DNA from: V1-33 sp039795165 | GTDB lineage: Bacteria > Verrucomicrobiota > Verrucomicrobiia > Verrucomicrobiales > V1-33 | Assembly: GCA_039795165.1 (NCBI GenBank) | Contig: JBDKER010000029.1 | Location: 1-64,000, forward strand | Direction of reading: 5' to 3' | DNA: 64,000 nucleotides | The notes under the pieces: model-generated | Told to the model about the DNA's origin: nothing | The model's input: the letters and a program-made list of their open reading frames with translations, nothing else | Databases searched by the model: none | Shown: one piece after another, positions 1 to 7,414 of the stretch | Layout: each line of letters opens with the position of its first letter | How positions within the stretch are numbered: the first letter of the stretch is position 1 | Program-made: the position numbers and the translations under genes

Positions 1-2
1 GC

Positions 3-161
3 CGCCAATCCGTCCTCGAAGCCCTCGATCTCCGCTTCAGCCCCATCCCCGACGGCATCCGCGACTCCATCGAAGCTATCGCCGATCCCGAAAAACTCCG
101 CGCACTCCTCCGCGCCGCCATCGTCTCGGATTCCCTCGAAGCCTTTACCGACTCGCTCTGA
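3..161 (+). CDS. C-terminal fragment of a Rpn/DUF4351-like protein
   Basis: An open frame enters from the left edge and stops with TGA at 159-161, giving the last 52 residues of a protein. The pattern (VLEALDLRF, then IPDGIRDSIEAI, then LRALLRAAI and a final SLEAF) resembles the C-terminal tail of Rpn-type nuclease/DUF4351 proteins, often labelled putative transposases. That tail is an amphipathic helical hairpin and carries no catalytic residues, so activity cannot be judged. The family call rests on recalled pattern only. The start lies outside the window. Confidence 0.45.
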   Translation, partial: RQSVLEALDLRFSPIPDGIRDSIEAIADPEKLRALLRAAIVSDSLEAFTDSL

Positions 162-626
162 TCGGTCTCATGGGCCAGTTGCGGAGCTTACTCTGGTAGC
201 GCGGCGGGAAATTCTTCCGTGAGGCGAGGCGCAGCAAGGGGAGGGTCGGGACCATCGACAGCGGTGCCACCGGGCCTTCGGTAACGAGGCCCGCCGCCCG
301 CAGGGGATCCATCCACCAAGTCATGGCGCAGCCGCTCTTCCAAGCACTCCAAAGTCCTGATCCGCTGCCGCGCTAGGTTCTTCAACAGGCTCATAGGCTA
401 TCGGTTGCCGGGAACTGGGTGATCGGCTGCAGCGGCGGTCTATTCCAGGCAGGCCCGGATGTCCTCTCGTCGTTCCGGTGGAATCGGTTTCGTGGGATTG
501 TGCTGACCAGTCGCCGCAGCCGCACACCCGATTTGGAATCAGAACTGTGCAGTATCGACCAATGATCCAGACACAGAGAGGGGGGGCGGAGGAACCAATG
601 CCTGCGGCGCGGGATGCGGGCACTAA
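162..626. other. Intergenic stretch without a supported gene
   Basis: About 465 bases lie between the truncated left-edge gene and the terminator downstream of the initiator tRNA. Short open frames exist on both strands (for example 188-394 minus) but overlap each other, have no recognisable domain and no clear ribosome binding site. A decayed small gene cannot be excluded. No repeat, promoter or RNA structure stood out. Confidence 0.4.
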
Positions 627-667
627 AAAACCCCTGCAGGGCGGTGAGGTTGCCTTGCAGGGGTTTT
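627..667 (-). terminator. Rho-independent terminator after tRNA-fMet
   Basis: Arms at 627-642 and 652-667 form a 16-bp stem with one mismatch and a 9-nt loop. Reading the minus strand, the stem ends in a run of six T (complement of 625-630). It lies just downstream of the minus-strand tRNA. The A/T flanks on both sides would also let it stop plus-strand transcription. Confidence 0.85.
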
Positions 668-671
668 GAAA

Positions 672-748
<77 letters not shown>

Positions 749-828
749 TTGATTCCGTAAAGGCGGTGGCGGGGAATGCAAACGGCAAATGGGGTTGGTG
801 GGATGATTTTTGGGGAAGGTCGATGATT

Positions 829-1941
829 TCAGCAGGAAATCTGGCGAGTGCGGGCGGTGACTGGCCAGATTTCTGCGGGTTGGTGAGGAGAGGTGAGCGC
901 GTGGACGAAGCTGTGGAGGGCGATGGTCGGGCAGATGTGCCATGGGATGGCGCGGATGGGGGAACCGACTGGGAACTGGCTGGCGAGGGAGGTGGCGATG
1001 ACGAGGTGTTCCTCGTTGTGCATGATGGGGGATGCGTCCGGGATGGCTGGGAAGATGGCGCGTGGGTGGGGCATTTCCGAGGCGAGTGCCTTGTGACCGA
1101 GGTCGAGGCAGAGGTGGCCGGGGGTGGGGCGGCTGATGACGCGGGTGAGGAGAGAGGCTGCCGGGGTGAAGGGCAGGTCCGGGAGTTTGGCGGCGTATCC
1201 GGCGTCCCAGAGGACGCAGGTGCCCGGGCTGCATTCCACGTGGCCGCGCTGGGCATGAATGGGGAAGGTGGGTGATCCACCGGCGACGATGGCGGGGACC
1301 GGCAGGCCGGCGGCGGTCAGTTCCCGCTGGAGTTCCATGACCGGTGCGAAGGAGTCGTGACAGGCCGCGGTGCGCTCCGTGAGGTCAGTCTGATGCAGGT
1401 GACCGTCGTATGCGTGGAGTCCGCCTGGGGTGAGGCTGGGGAGGGAAGCGATGAGATGGTAGAGTCGGGCGGCGTCCGGGCCGGGAGCGATTCCCGTGCG
1501 GTGTTGGCCGACATCGATGTCGAGGAAGAGGCGGGCTGTGAGCTGGGTGGCCGTGGCGGCGGCCGAGATGGCGTGGAGGGTGGCTTCGTCGTCGGCGATG
1601 GTGGCGAAAGAGACGTGAGGGAATCTGCGGACGAGAGTGAGGAATCGGGCGATGCCTGGACCGACCGGCTGCGAGGCTACGAGGATGTCGGTGGCACCGG
1701 CGTCGGCGGCCATTTCTGCTTCCGCGATGGTGGCGCATTTGGCTTTGGTGACGCCGAGGGCGGCGAGGTGGCGGATGATCTTAGGAAGCTTATGCGTCTT
1801 GAGGTGTGGGCGCAGGAGGTCCGGCCGTGGGGCCATGGCGATCATGCGGCGGACATTTTCCGTGACCGTGGGCCAATCGATGACGATGGCTGGGGAGGGA
1901 ATGTTGTCCGTGTGGTTTGGGAGCAGGGGGTCCGGATTCAT
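829..1941 (-). CDS. D-threonine aldolase / D-serine dehydratase-like PLP enzyme (fold type III)
   Basis: A 370-residue cytosolic enzyme of the alanine-racemase-fold family (D-threonine aldolase, DSD1-type D-serine dehydratase). The Schiff-base lysine lies in HLKTHK near residue 49. A C-terminal PWHICP motif supplies the His/Cys pair that binds the divalent metal in metal-dependent members. Family members cleave D-threonine-type beta-hydroxy amino acids or deaminate D-serine; which applies here cannot be read from sequence. The start overlaps the RidA gene stop by ATGA, so the two are probably translationally coupled. The pairing is chemically sensible because PLP dehydratases release enamine/imine intermediates that RidA hydrolyses. 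Confidence 0.8.
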   Translation of the reverse strand: MNPDPLLPNHTDNIPSPAIVIDWPTVTENVRRMIAMAPRPDLLRPHLKTHKLPKIIRHLAALGVTKAKCATIAEAEMAADAGATDILVASQPVGPGIARFLTLVRRFPHVSFATIADDEATLHAISAAATATQLTARLFLDIDVGQHRTGIAPGPDAARLYHLIASLPSLTPGGLHAYDGHLHQTDLTERTAACHDSFAPVMELQRELTAAGLPVPAIVAGGSPTFPIHAQRGHVECSPGTCVLWDAGYAAKLPDLPFTPAASLLTRVISRPTPGHLCLDLGHKALASEMPHPRAIFPAIPDASPIMHNEEHLVIATSLASQFPVGSPIRAIPWHICPTIALHSFVHALTSPHQPAEIWPVTARTRQISC

Positions 1942-2408
1942 GGGGTGGCGGCGAGTTCGAAGACGCCCTCGATTTCCGCGGCGATGTTGCCTGGGAGGGG
2001 GCCGGTGCCGAAGGCGCTGCGGGTACCGATTCCGTTTTCGGGTCCGAAGACATCTGCGAAGAGCTGGCTGCAGCCATTGATGACCTTTGGGTGGTCGTAG
2101 AAATCGGGGGCGGAATTGACCAGGCCGAGGAGCTTGATGACGCGCCCGATGCGGTCGAGCGAGCCGAATTCTGCGCGGAGGGTAGCGAGGATAGCGAGGC
2201 CCACCTGGCGTGCGGCGGCCTGGCCTTCTTCGAGGGAGAGGTCGGCTCCGACCCTGCCGCGGATGAGCGAGCCATCGCTGCAGACCGGGCCGTGGCCAGA
2301 GACCCAGACGAGATTGCCGGTGATGACGACCGGTTTGTAGACAGCGACGGGTTTCGGGGCGGTGGGGAGTTCGAGGCCGAGGGAAGCGAAGCGTTGTTCA
2401 GGAGTCAT
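1938..2408 (-). CDS. RidA-family (YjgF/YER057c/UK114) protein
   Basis: A 156-residue RidA-superfamily protein, start at MTPEQRF (2408); an in-frame extension upstream is Ser/Arg-rich and looks like non-coding readthrough. RidA proteins hydrolyse reactive 2-aminoacrylate and related imines released by PLP enzymes. The C-terminal core GTRSAFGTGPLPG carries the Arg corresponding to the carboxylate-binding Arg of active members. Length (about 150) and the N-terminal GLELP segment fit the YoaB-like subgroup rather than the 128-residue archetype. The gene overlaps the membrane-protein gene upstream by 11 bp and the D-threonine-aldolase-like gene downstream by 4 bp. Confidence 0.85.
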   Translation of the reverse strand: MTPEQRFASLGLELPTAPKPVAVYKPVVITGNLVWVSGHGPVCSDGSLIRGRVGADLSLEEGQAAARQVGLAILATLRAEFGSLDRIGRVIKLLGLVNSAPDFYDHPKVINGCSQLFADVFGPENGIGTRSAFGTGPLPGNIAAEIEGVFELAATP

Positions 2409-2733
2409 GGGGCCGATCCATAGTCGGCGGCGGCGGCGGGGAAAGCTCGGATTGCGGCGCAGCTGCGTGGCTGGGGCGGCCGCGGAGGATGACGAAGACG
2501 AGCCATGTGAGGCCTGCGAGGACAGCTGCCTGGATGGTGACGACGGATACGAGGACGAGCCAGAGCCATGTGCTGCCGATGGATTCGTATGGTTCACCGG
2601 CGGCGGCTGACTGATCTTCCTCCCATGCCGAGATGATGAGGAACGCGGCGAAGAGGAGGAATGAGATGGTGAGGAGCCATGCGGCGGCGCGGGCTGACCA
2701 GCGGATGGCCTTGTCGAGGCCGGGGGAATTCAT
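2398..2733 (-). CDS. Small two-helix membrane protein, unknown function
   Basis: A 111-residue protein starting MNSPGLDKAIRW. Two hydrophobic stretches (about residues 14-34 and 53-75) are separated by a short acidic loop (EEDQSAAAGE). The tail is Pro/Ser-rich (PPPPPTMD). I recognise no family. Its start overlaps the stop of the alpha/beta hydrolase gene (ATGA) and its end overlaps the RidA start, so it sits inside a tightly packed four-gene operon. The overlaps and hydrophobic pattern support a real gene. Confidence 0.65.
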   Translation of the reverse strand: MNSPGLDKAIRWSARAAAWLLTISFLLFAAFLIISAWEEDQSAAAGEPYESIGSTWLWLVLVSVVTIQAAVLAGLTWLVFVILRGRPSHAAAPQSELSPPPPPTMDRPHDS

Positions 2734-3431
2734 GGGGGTGAGCAGCGGTGGAAGAAATCGAGGGCGGCGCGCTGTGCGACCGGGGACGTGAGGAACGGGG
2801 CGTGACCAGCCCCGGGGATGAGGAGGATTTCGTGGCTGGGCGGGACTTCGGTGAGGGCGTCTGGCGGGCAGATGCGGTCGTGTGTTCCGTGGATCCAGAG
2901 GACCGGGCAGGAAAGCGAGCCGAGGGAAGGGCGGAGGTCCGTGCGGGCGAGGTAATCGAGTCCTGCGTGGAGGCCGTCCGGGGAGAAGCCACAGGATTCC
3001 GGCAGCGGGCAGGCGCGGGACAGTTCCGCGGAGGCATCGCTTTCCGAGTCGCTGAACATGCTTTTCCGGAAATCGAGCAGGCATTGCTGCGGGTCCGTGT
3101 GAAGTTGCTGCTGCATGCGGCGGAGGACGCGGCTTGGCCAGCCGCGGGATCGGTCCGGCGAGCAGAAGCAGGGAGTTCCTGCGAAGAGCACGAGGCCGGC
3201 GATGTGGTCCGGGGAGGTGAGGGCAGCTTCGATGGCGAGGATCGCGCCCATGGACCAGCCGAAGACGACGGTGGGTTCAGGGGGCAGGGCGTCGATGACC
3301 GCCGGGAGGAATCCGTCTGTGGAGTTGACGTCCGCGAACGAGGCGCAGCGGGAGGGTGCGGCGAGTTGGCTGCGGAAAGGTTCCCATACGTGGGGGGAAG
3401 CCGACCATCCGTGAATGAAGACCGCCTTCAT
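2730..3431 (-). CDS. BioH-like alpha/beta hydrolase
   Basis: A 233-residue cytosolic alpha/beta hydrolase. The oxyanion region is HGW near the N-terminus, the nucleophile elbow is GWSMG, the acid is the Asp of HGTHDRICP, and the catalytic His is in GHAPF. The GHAPF ending and small size resemble BioH, the pimeloyl-ACP methyl ester carboxylesterase that ends the methyl-masked stage of biotin synthesis. A BioC-like methyltransferase occurs at 52.4-53.2 kb, which makes a BioH role more plausible, but no other bio gene is adjacent. A general carboxylesterase is the alternative. It heads the operon with the membrane protein, RidA and PLP enzyme. Confidence 0.7.
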   Translation of the reverse strand: MKAVFIHGWSASPHVWEPFRSQLAAPSRCASFADVNSTDGFLPAVIDALPPEPTVVFGWSMGAILAIEAALTSPDHIAGLVLFAGTPCFCSPDRSRGWPSRVLRRMQQQLHTDPQQCLLDFRKSMFSDSESDASAELSRACPLPESCGFSPDGLHAGLDYLARTDLRPSLGSLSCPVLWIHGTHDRICPPDALTEVPPSHEILLIPGAGHAPFLTSPVAQRAALDFFHRCSPP

Positions 3432-3480
3432 GGGTTATGGGGACTGCCTGGCCGCGACCGGCGCGGGATGTGCTGCTGGC

Positions 3481-4800
3481 TCAGACCGGGTATTCCCATG
3501 GACCGCGGTAGGGACGGGAGAGGAGGGCGGAAGCCGCGTCGTCGTTGGCGATGATTTCCTTTTCCGGGTCCCACTGGATGCTGCGGCCGGCTTTGGCTGA
3601 GAGGTTGGCGAGCATGGGCAGGAGCGAGGAACGGTGGGCCGCTTCAAGGTTCGCGATGGGAGCGGATTTGGCATCGATGGCCTTCAGGAAATCGTCCCAG
3701 AGCAGGCGGAGGTTGTGGCCGTCCGGTTCCTGGAGCTGGTGGTCCTCGTGGATGATGGGGTCGCCTTTTTTGGCAGGGTAAAAGGTCCAGCCGTCGCGCC
3801 AGCCGATGTGGAGGGTGCCATTGGTGCCGTAGAAGCAGACGCCGAGCGGGTGTTTTTCGGCTTCGTTTTCGCCGAAGCGCCGGTTTTCCCATGTGGCCGT
3901 GAAGCCTTCGAACTGGAAGATGGCATTCTGGACTTCCGGGGCGTCGGTGGTCTGTTTTTCCGGGGTGAGGATGGCTGGGCCCGAGAGTGGTCGGCTGGCG
4001 GAACTGAAGACCGAGCGTGGGCCCTTTTCCTCTGTCCACATGAGGATCTGGTCGAGCCAGTGGACGCCCCAGTCGCCGATGATGCCATTGGCGAAGTCCA
4101 TGAACATGCGCCAGCCGCCGGGATGGATGCGGGAATTGAAGGGTCGGAGCGGGGCTGGGCCGCAGTAGAGGTCCCAGTCCATGCCATCCGGGGGGGAACC
4201 ATTGGGGCGGGCCTGTTCCGTGCCACCGCCGCTGTGGACGAAGCAACGCACCATGCCGATTTTGCCGACCTTGCCATCGCGGAGGAAGCGGTGGGCATTG
4301 ACGTGGTGCGGGCCGATGCGGCGGTGGAGTCCGACCTGGACGGTGCGGCCGGAATCCTTGGCGGTGCGCACCATGGCACGGCTTTCATTGACCGTGTGGG
4401 CCGTTGGTTTCTCGACGAAGACATGGGCGCCGGCCTTGAGGGCGGCGATGGTCTGGAGGGCGTGCCAGTGGTCCGGGGTGGCGATGATGGCGATGTCCGG
4501 TTTTTCCTTGTCGAGGAGTTCGCGGTAGTCGCGGTATTGTTTCGGGGAGGCGTTCGTGATCGACTGGACGTCTTCGGTGGCCTTGGCGAGCTGGCGGGGA
4601 TCGACATCGCAGAGGGCGGTGCATTCCGAGCGGCCGGCTGCGAGGGCTTCGCGCAGGATATTGAGGCCCCACCAGCCCGAGCCGATGAGGACCGTGCGGA
4701 ATTTCCGGTTAGGATCCTGGGCGCGCAGGAGGGGTACAGCCGAGAAGGCGGCGGCGGATGAAGCGAGGAACTGGCGGCGGGAACGCATGGCAGGGGTCAT
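3481..4800 (-). CDS. Tat-exported Gfo/Idh/MocA family oxidoreductase
   Basis: A 439-residue NAD(P)-dependent dehydrogenase-like protein. The N-terminus has a twin-arginine signal (SRRQFLASSAAAF), so it is exported folded. A Rossmann nucleotide site follows (LIGSGWWGLN), then the family EKP motif (VFVEKPTAHT) with its catalytic Lys, and a C-terminal beta-sheet domain. Exported members are expanded in PVC bacteria and are linked to sugar or polyol oxidation; the substrate is unknown. The start overlaps the stop of the PQQ-propeller gene (ATGA), and a cytochrome c lies upstream, suggesting a periplasmic oxidation module. Confidence 0.85.
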   Translation of the reverse strand: MTPAMRSRRQFLASSAAAFSAVPLLRAQDPNRKFRTVLIGSGWWGLNILREALAAGRSECTALCDVDPRQLAKATEDVQSITNASPKQYRDYRELLDKEKPDIAIIATPDHWHALQTIAALKAGAHVFVEKPTAHTVNESRAMVRTAKDSGRTVQVGLHRRIGPHHVNAHRFLRDGKVGKIGMVRCFVHSGGGTEQARPNGSPPDGMDWDLYCGPAPLRPFNSRIHPGGWRMFMDFANGIIGDWGVHWLDQILMWTEEKGPRSVFSSASRPLSGPAILTPEKQTTDAPEVQNAIFQFEGFTATWENRRFGENEAEKHPLGVCFYGTNGTLHIGWRDGWTFYPAKKGDPIIHEDHQLQEPDGHNLRLLWDDFLKAIDAKSAPIANLEAAHRSSLLPMLANLSAKAGRSIQWDPEKEIIANDDAASALLSRPYRGPWEYPV

Positions 4801-6005
4801 TGAGCGGAGAGGTCGAGGCAGACGACATCGCCGGCGGCATTGCGGCAGTAGAGTCGGCCATGGGAGAGGACGGGAGCCGACCAGCAGCGGCCGCCGAGCA
4901 CCTGGGCCGTGGCGGCGGGTGCGAATTTCTCCGGCGAGGCCGGGGCGATGGCTAGTTCACCTTTTTCCGAGAGTGTGATGAGCATGCCATCGGCTGCCAT
5001 GAGGCCGCCGGGGCCGAAGCCCTTGTGTTCCCATTTCACGGTGCCGGTTTTCAGTTCGAGGCATTTGAGCGAGGCATTGCGGCCGTTGTTGCCATCTGGT
5101 CCGTAGAGGTGGCCATCGATGAGGACGCAGGAATTGAACTGATTGCGCATGGCTTTGTTCTGCCAGACGGCGCTGGGGCTGCCGCTGTCCGTGCGGATGA
5201 GGGCAGCGCCTTTTTCATAGCCTGAAGAAATGAAGACGGTATCGCCTGAGGGAATGGGGTCGGCTGCATTGACTCCGTACTGCGTGGTCCATGGAAATTC
5301 CCAGACCGTTTTCCCGTCCTTGGCATCGACGGCGGCGTAGGCCTTGCCTGACGACATGAGGAGGAGTTGGCGGTCGCCTGATTTGAGCGGGAGAGGCGAA
5401 GAATATCCGGCTGGCTTCTTGCCTGTGGTCCAGCGGATCGAGCCATCGGCTTTTGAGACGGCCGTGCCGAATTCGCCGAGGCTGAAGACGATCGTGTCGC
5501 CTAGCACGAGGGCTGAGCCGGCGAAGCCCCAGTCCGGGAGTTCCGCGCCGGTTTTTTCCTGGAGGTTTTCGGTCCAGACGACCTTGCCGGTGGCGGCGTC
5601 GAGGCAGAAGGCGTCGCCGGTGCGGCTGAGGTGGTAGACTTTGCCATCGTGGATGGTGGGGGTCGCCGAGGTCCCGCCTTCGTAGTATTTGGGATCGAGT
5701 TCTTCTGCGTAGGAATGTTTCCAGAGTTGCTTGCCGGTGGTGGCATCGAAGCAGAAGACGGTGTCTTCGTCATTGCTGTTGCCTGTGGTGTAGACGCGGC
5801 CGTCGGCGACGGAGAACGACGAGAAGCCGATGCCGGCTTTGGCTTTCCAGAGGACCTTCGGGCCATCGTCCGGCCATTTGGCCGACCATTTTTCGCCGGT
5901 GGCGATGCCATTGAAGTCGGGGCCGCGGAAATTCGGCCAGTCGCCTGCGGTGGCGGCGGCCGTGGCGAGGGTGGTGGCGGCGAGGAAGGCGGAGCGGGAA
6001 TTCAT
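4797..6005 (-). CDS. PQQ-like beta-propeller secreted protein
   Basis: A 402-residue exported protein with a short signal peptide (cleavage near TAAATAG-DWPNFRG). Repeated blades carry the PQQ-repeat signature, for example FCFDATTGKQLWKHS and FCLDAATGKVVWTEN. DWPNFRGPD followed by propeller blades is typical of Planctomycete/Verrucomicrobia proteins annotated as PQQ-binding-like or BamB-like. No separate heme or catalytic domain is visible. It is translationally coupled to the Gfo/Idh/MocA gene and lies 65 bp downstream of a cytochrome c gene, consistent with a shared periplasmic redox role. Actual PQQ binding is not shown by the repeats. Confidence 0.8.
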   Translation of the reverse strand: MNSRSAFLAATTLATAAATAGDWPNFRGPDFNGIATGEKWSAKWPDDGPKVLWKAKAGIGFSSFSVADGRVYTTGNSNDEDTVFCFDATTGKQLWKHSYAEELDPKYYEGGTSATPTIHDGKVYHLSRTGDAFCLDAATGKVVWTENLQEKTGAELPDWGFAGSALVLGDTIVFSLGEFGTAVSKADGSIRWTTGKKPAGYSSPLPLKSGDRQLLLMSSGKAYAAVDAKDGKTVWEFPWTTQYGVNAADPIPSGDTVFISSGYEKGAALIRTDSGSPSAVWQNKAMRNQFNSCVLIDGHLYGPDGNNGRNASLKCLELKTGTVKWEHKGFGPGGLMAADGMLITLSEKGELAIAPASPEKFAPAATAQVLGGRCWSAPVLSHGRLYCRNAAGDVVCLDLSAQ

Positions 6006-6070
6006 GGCGGGTCGGTGGGTAGCGGGTTGTGGTGGATGCGGGGCGGGAAAGGCGTTAGAGAGAGGAAGGA

Positions 6071-7339
6071 TCAGCGGGTTTTCTGGAGTCGGATGTAATC
6101 GAGGCCTGCCATGTAGGATTTGATGGCGTCGGGGTGGGCTCCGGTGATGGTGAGGGAGAGGCGGTGGTCGCCGGCGGTGAGGTCCGCCTTACCGAGGAAG
6201 ATTTCGGTGGTGGCGGTGACTTTGGAACCGAAGAGGTCGATCTGCCTGCTGTCGCCGAGGGATTTGCCATCGAGGGAGAAACGGACCGTACCGTAGTCCG
6301 GGGCGCGGGTGAGTACGGCGAAGATTTCGTAGGTTCCGTCGGTGGGGACGGGGAGGGCGAGGGTGAGTTGGTCGCCGGGTTTGCCGCCCGTCCACCAGAG
6401 TTGGGAAGCGGCGCTCCATGTGGAATCCTGCCAGTTGCGCATGTCCTGCGGGGCGGCCTCGCCGGTTTTGGCGAGGACCTTGAGCGATTCGCCTTCGATG
6501 GCTCCGGGGACGGTGGCTGGGGGAGGCGGGCCTTCGCCGGGGAGGGGGACCTGCTGGGGGCTGGCGAGGTAGGCCACGAGGTCGCGTGCCTGGCTGGGCG
6601 AGAGACCAGTGAGGAGGCCGGCTGGCATCATGGAGATGCCGGGATTTTCCTGTGATTGGATGTCGGAGCGGGCGATGACTTCCTCGCTGGTGATGGTTTG
6701 GATGGTGAGGGCGCTGTCGGTTTCCTTGCGGATCATGCCGGCGACGGCGCGGCCGTCCTTGAGGGAGAAGGTATGGAGTTCGTAATCGCGGCCGAGGACA
6801 GCGCTGGGGTTGGTGATGTTTTCGAGGAGGTAATCGAGGTCGGCGCGGTTGGAGCCCGTGAGGTTCGGTCCGATGTGGCCGCCGTCTTCGAAGAGCTGGT
6901 GGCAGGTAGCGCAGACGCTTTTGAAGAGGAGTCGGCCTTCCTGGACATTGGCTTTGGCGAGCACGTCCGGGGTGAGGAGGCCTTTGAGGCGGGCGTGTTC
7001 GCGGGCGGCTTCTTCCGTGCCGGGGGCGGAGTTGCCGATGCGGCCCCATGATTTTTCGAGGAGGGCCGAGAGGGCGGGGTCGTTGAAGGCGGCGATCTGG
7101 CGTGCGGCGAAGCCCGAGAGGTCGCTGCGCGGGATGCGGCCCTTGCCCATGGCATCGAGGACGGCGGCAGCGGTTTCCCGGTGTGAGACGAGCGCGCTGA
7201 GAGCCGCCTGCTTTTCTTGGATCGAGAAGTTTTCGTAGCGATCGAGCACGGCCGTGGCGAGGTCCGTCCGGGGCGACTGGGCGGGTGCCGGGAGGGCAAG
7301 CGAAGCGGCGAGGAAGGCGAGGGTCAGCGGAAAGCGCAT
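6071..7339 (-). CDS. Secreted c-type cytochrome with C-terminal carbohydrate-binding-like domain
   Basis: A 422-residue protein with the start placed at MRFPLTL (7339), where a clear signal peptide begins (cleavage near PAPAQS). An N-terminal helical region of about 130 residues precedes one CATCH heme site, followed by a distal region with methionines (GISMMPAGLL) that may supply the second heme ligand. This PVC-type heme module is followed by a C-terminal domain of about 130 residues (GAIEGESLKVL to DYIRLQK) resembling a beta-sandwich glycan-binding domain. It heads the cytochrome, PQQ-propeller, Gfo/Idh/MocA series and may be the electron acceptor. The partner assignment is inferred. Confidence 0.8.
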   Translation of the reverse strand: MRFPLTLAFLAASLALPAPAQSPRTDLATAVLDRYENFSIQEKQAALSALVSHRETAAAVLDAMGKGRIPRSDLSGFAARQIAAFNDPALSALLEKSWGRIGNSAPGTEEAAREHARLKGLLTPDVLAKANVQEGRLLFKSVCATCHQLFEDGGHIGPNLTGSNRADLDYLLENITNPSAVLGRDYELHTFSLKDGRAVAGMIRKETDSALTIQTITSEEVIARSDIQSQENPGISMMPAGLLTGLSPSQARDLVAYLASPQQVPLPGEGPPPPATVPGAIEGESLKVLAKTGEAAPQDMRNWQDSTWSAASQLWWTGGKPGDQLTLALPVPTDGTYEIFAVLTRAPDYGTVRFSLDGKSLGDSRQIDLFGSKVTATTEIFLGKADLTAGDHRLSLTITGAHPDAIKSYMAGLDYIRLQKTR

Positions 7340-7414
7340 GGCTTCGGCGATTTTCCGGAAGGGCGGGCCGTTGTCACGTGGATTTCGCGGGCGCAAACGT
7401 GGCGGGTGGGGTGG

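Noticed and set aside
3634..4761. A 375-codon plus-strand frame opposite the Gfo/Idh/MocA gene
   Set aside because: No motif or signal; the minus-strand gene has a Tat signal, nucleotide site and EKP motif.
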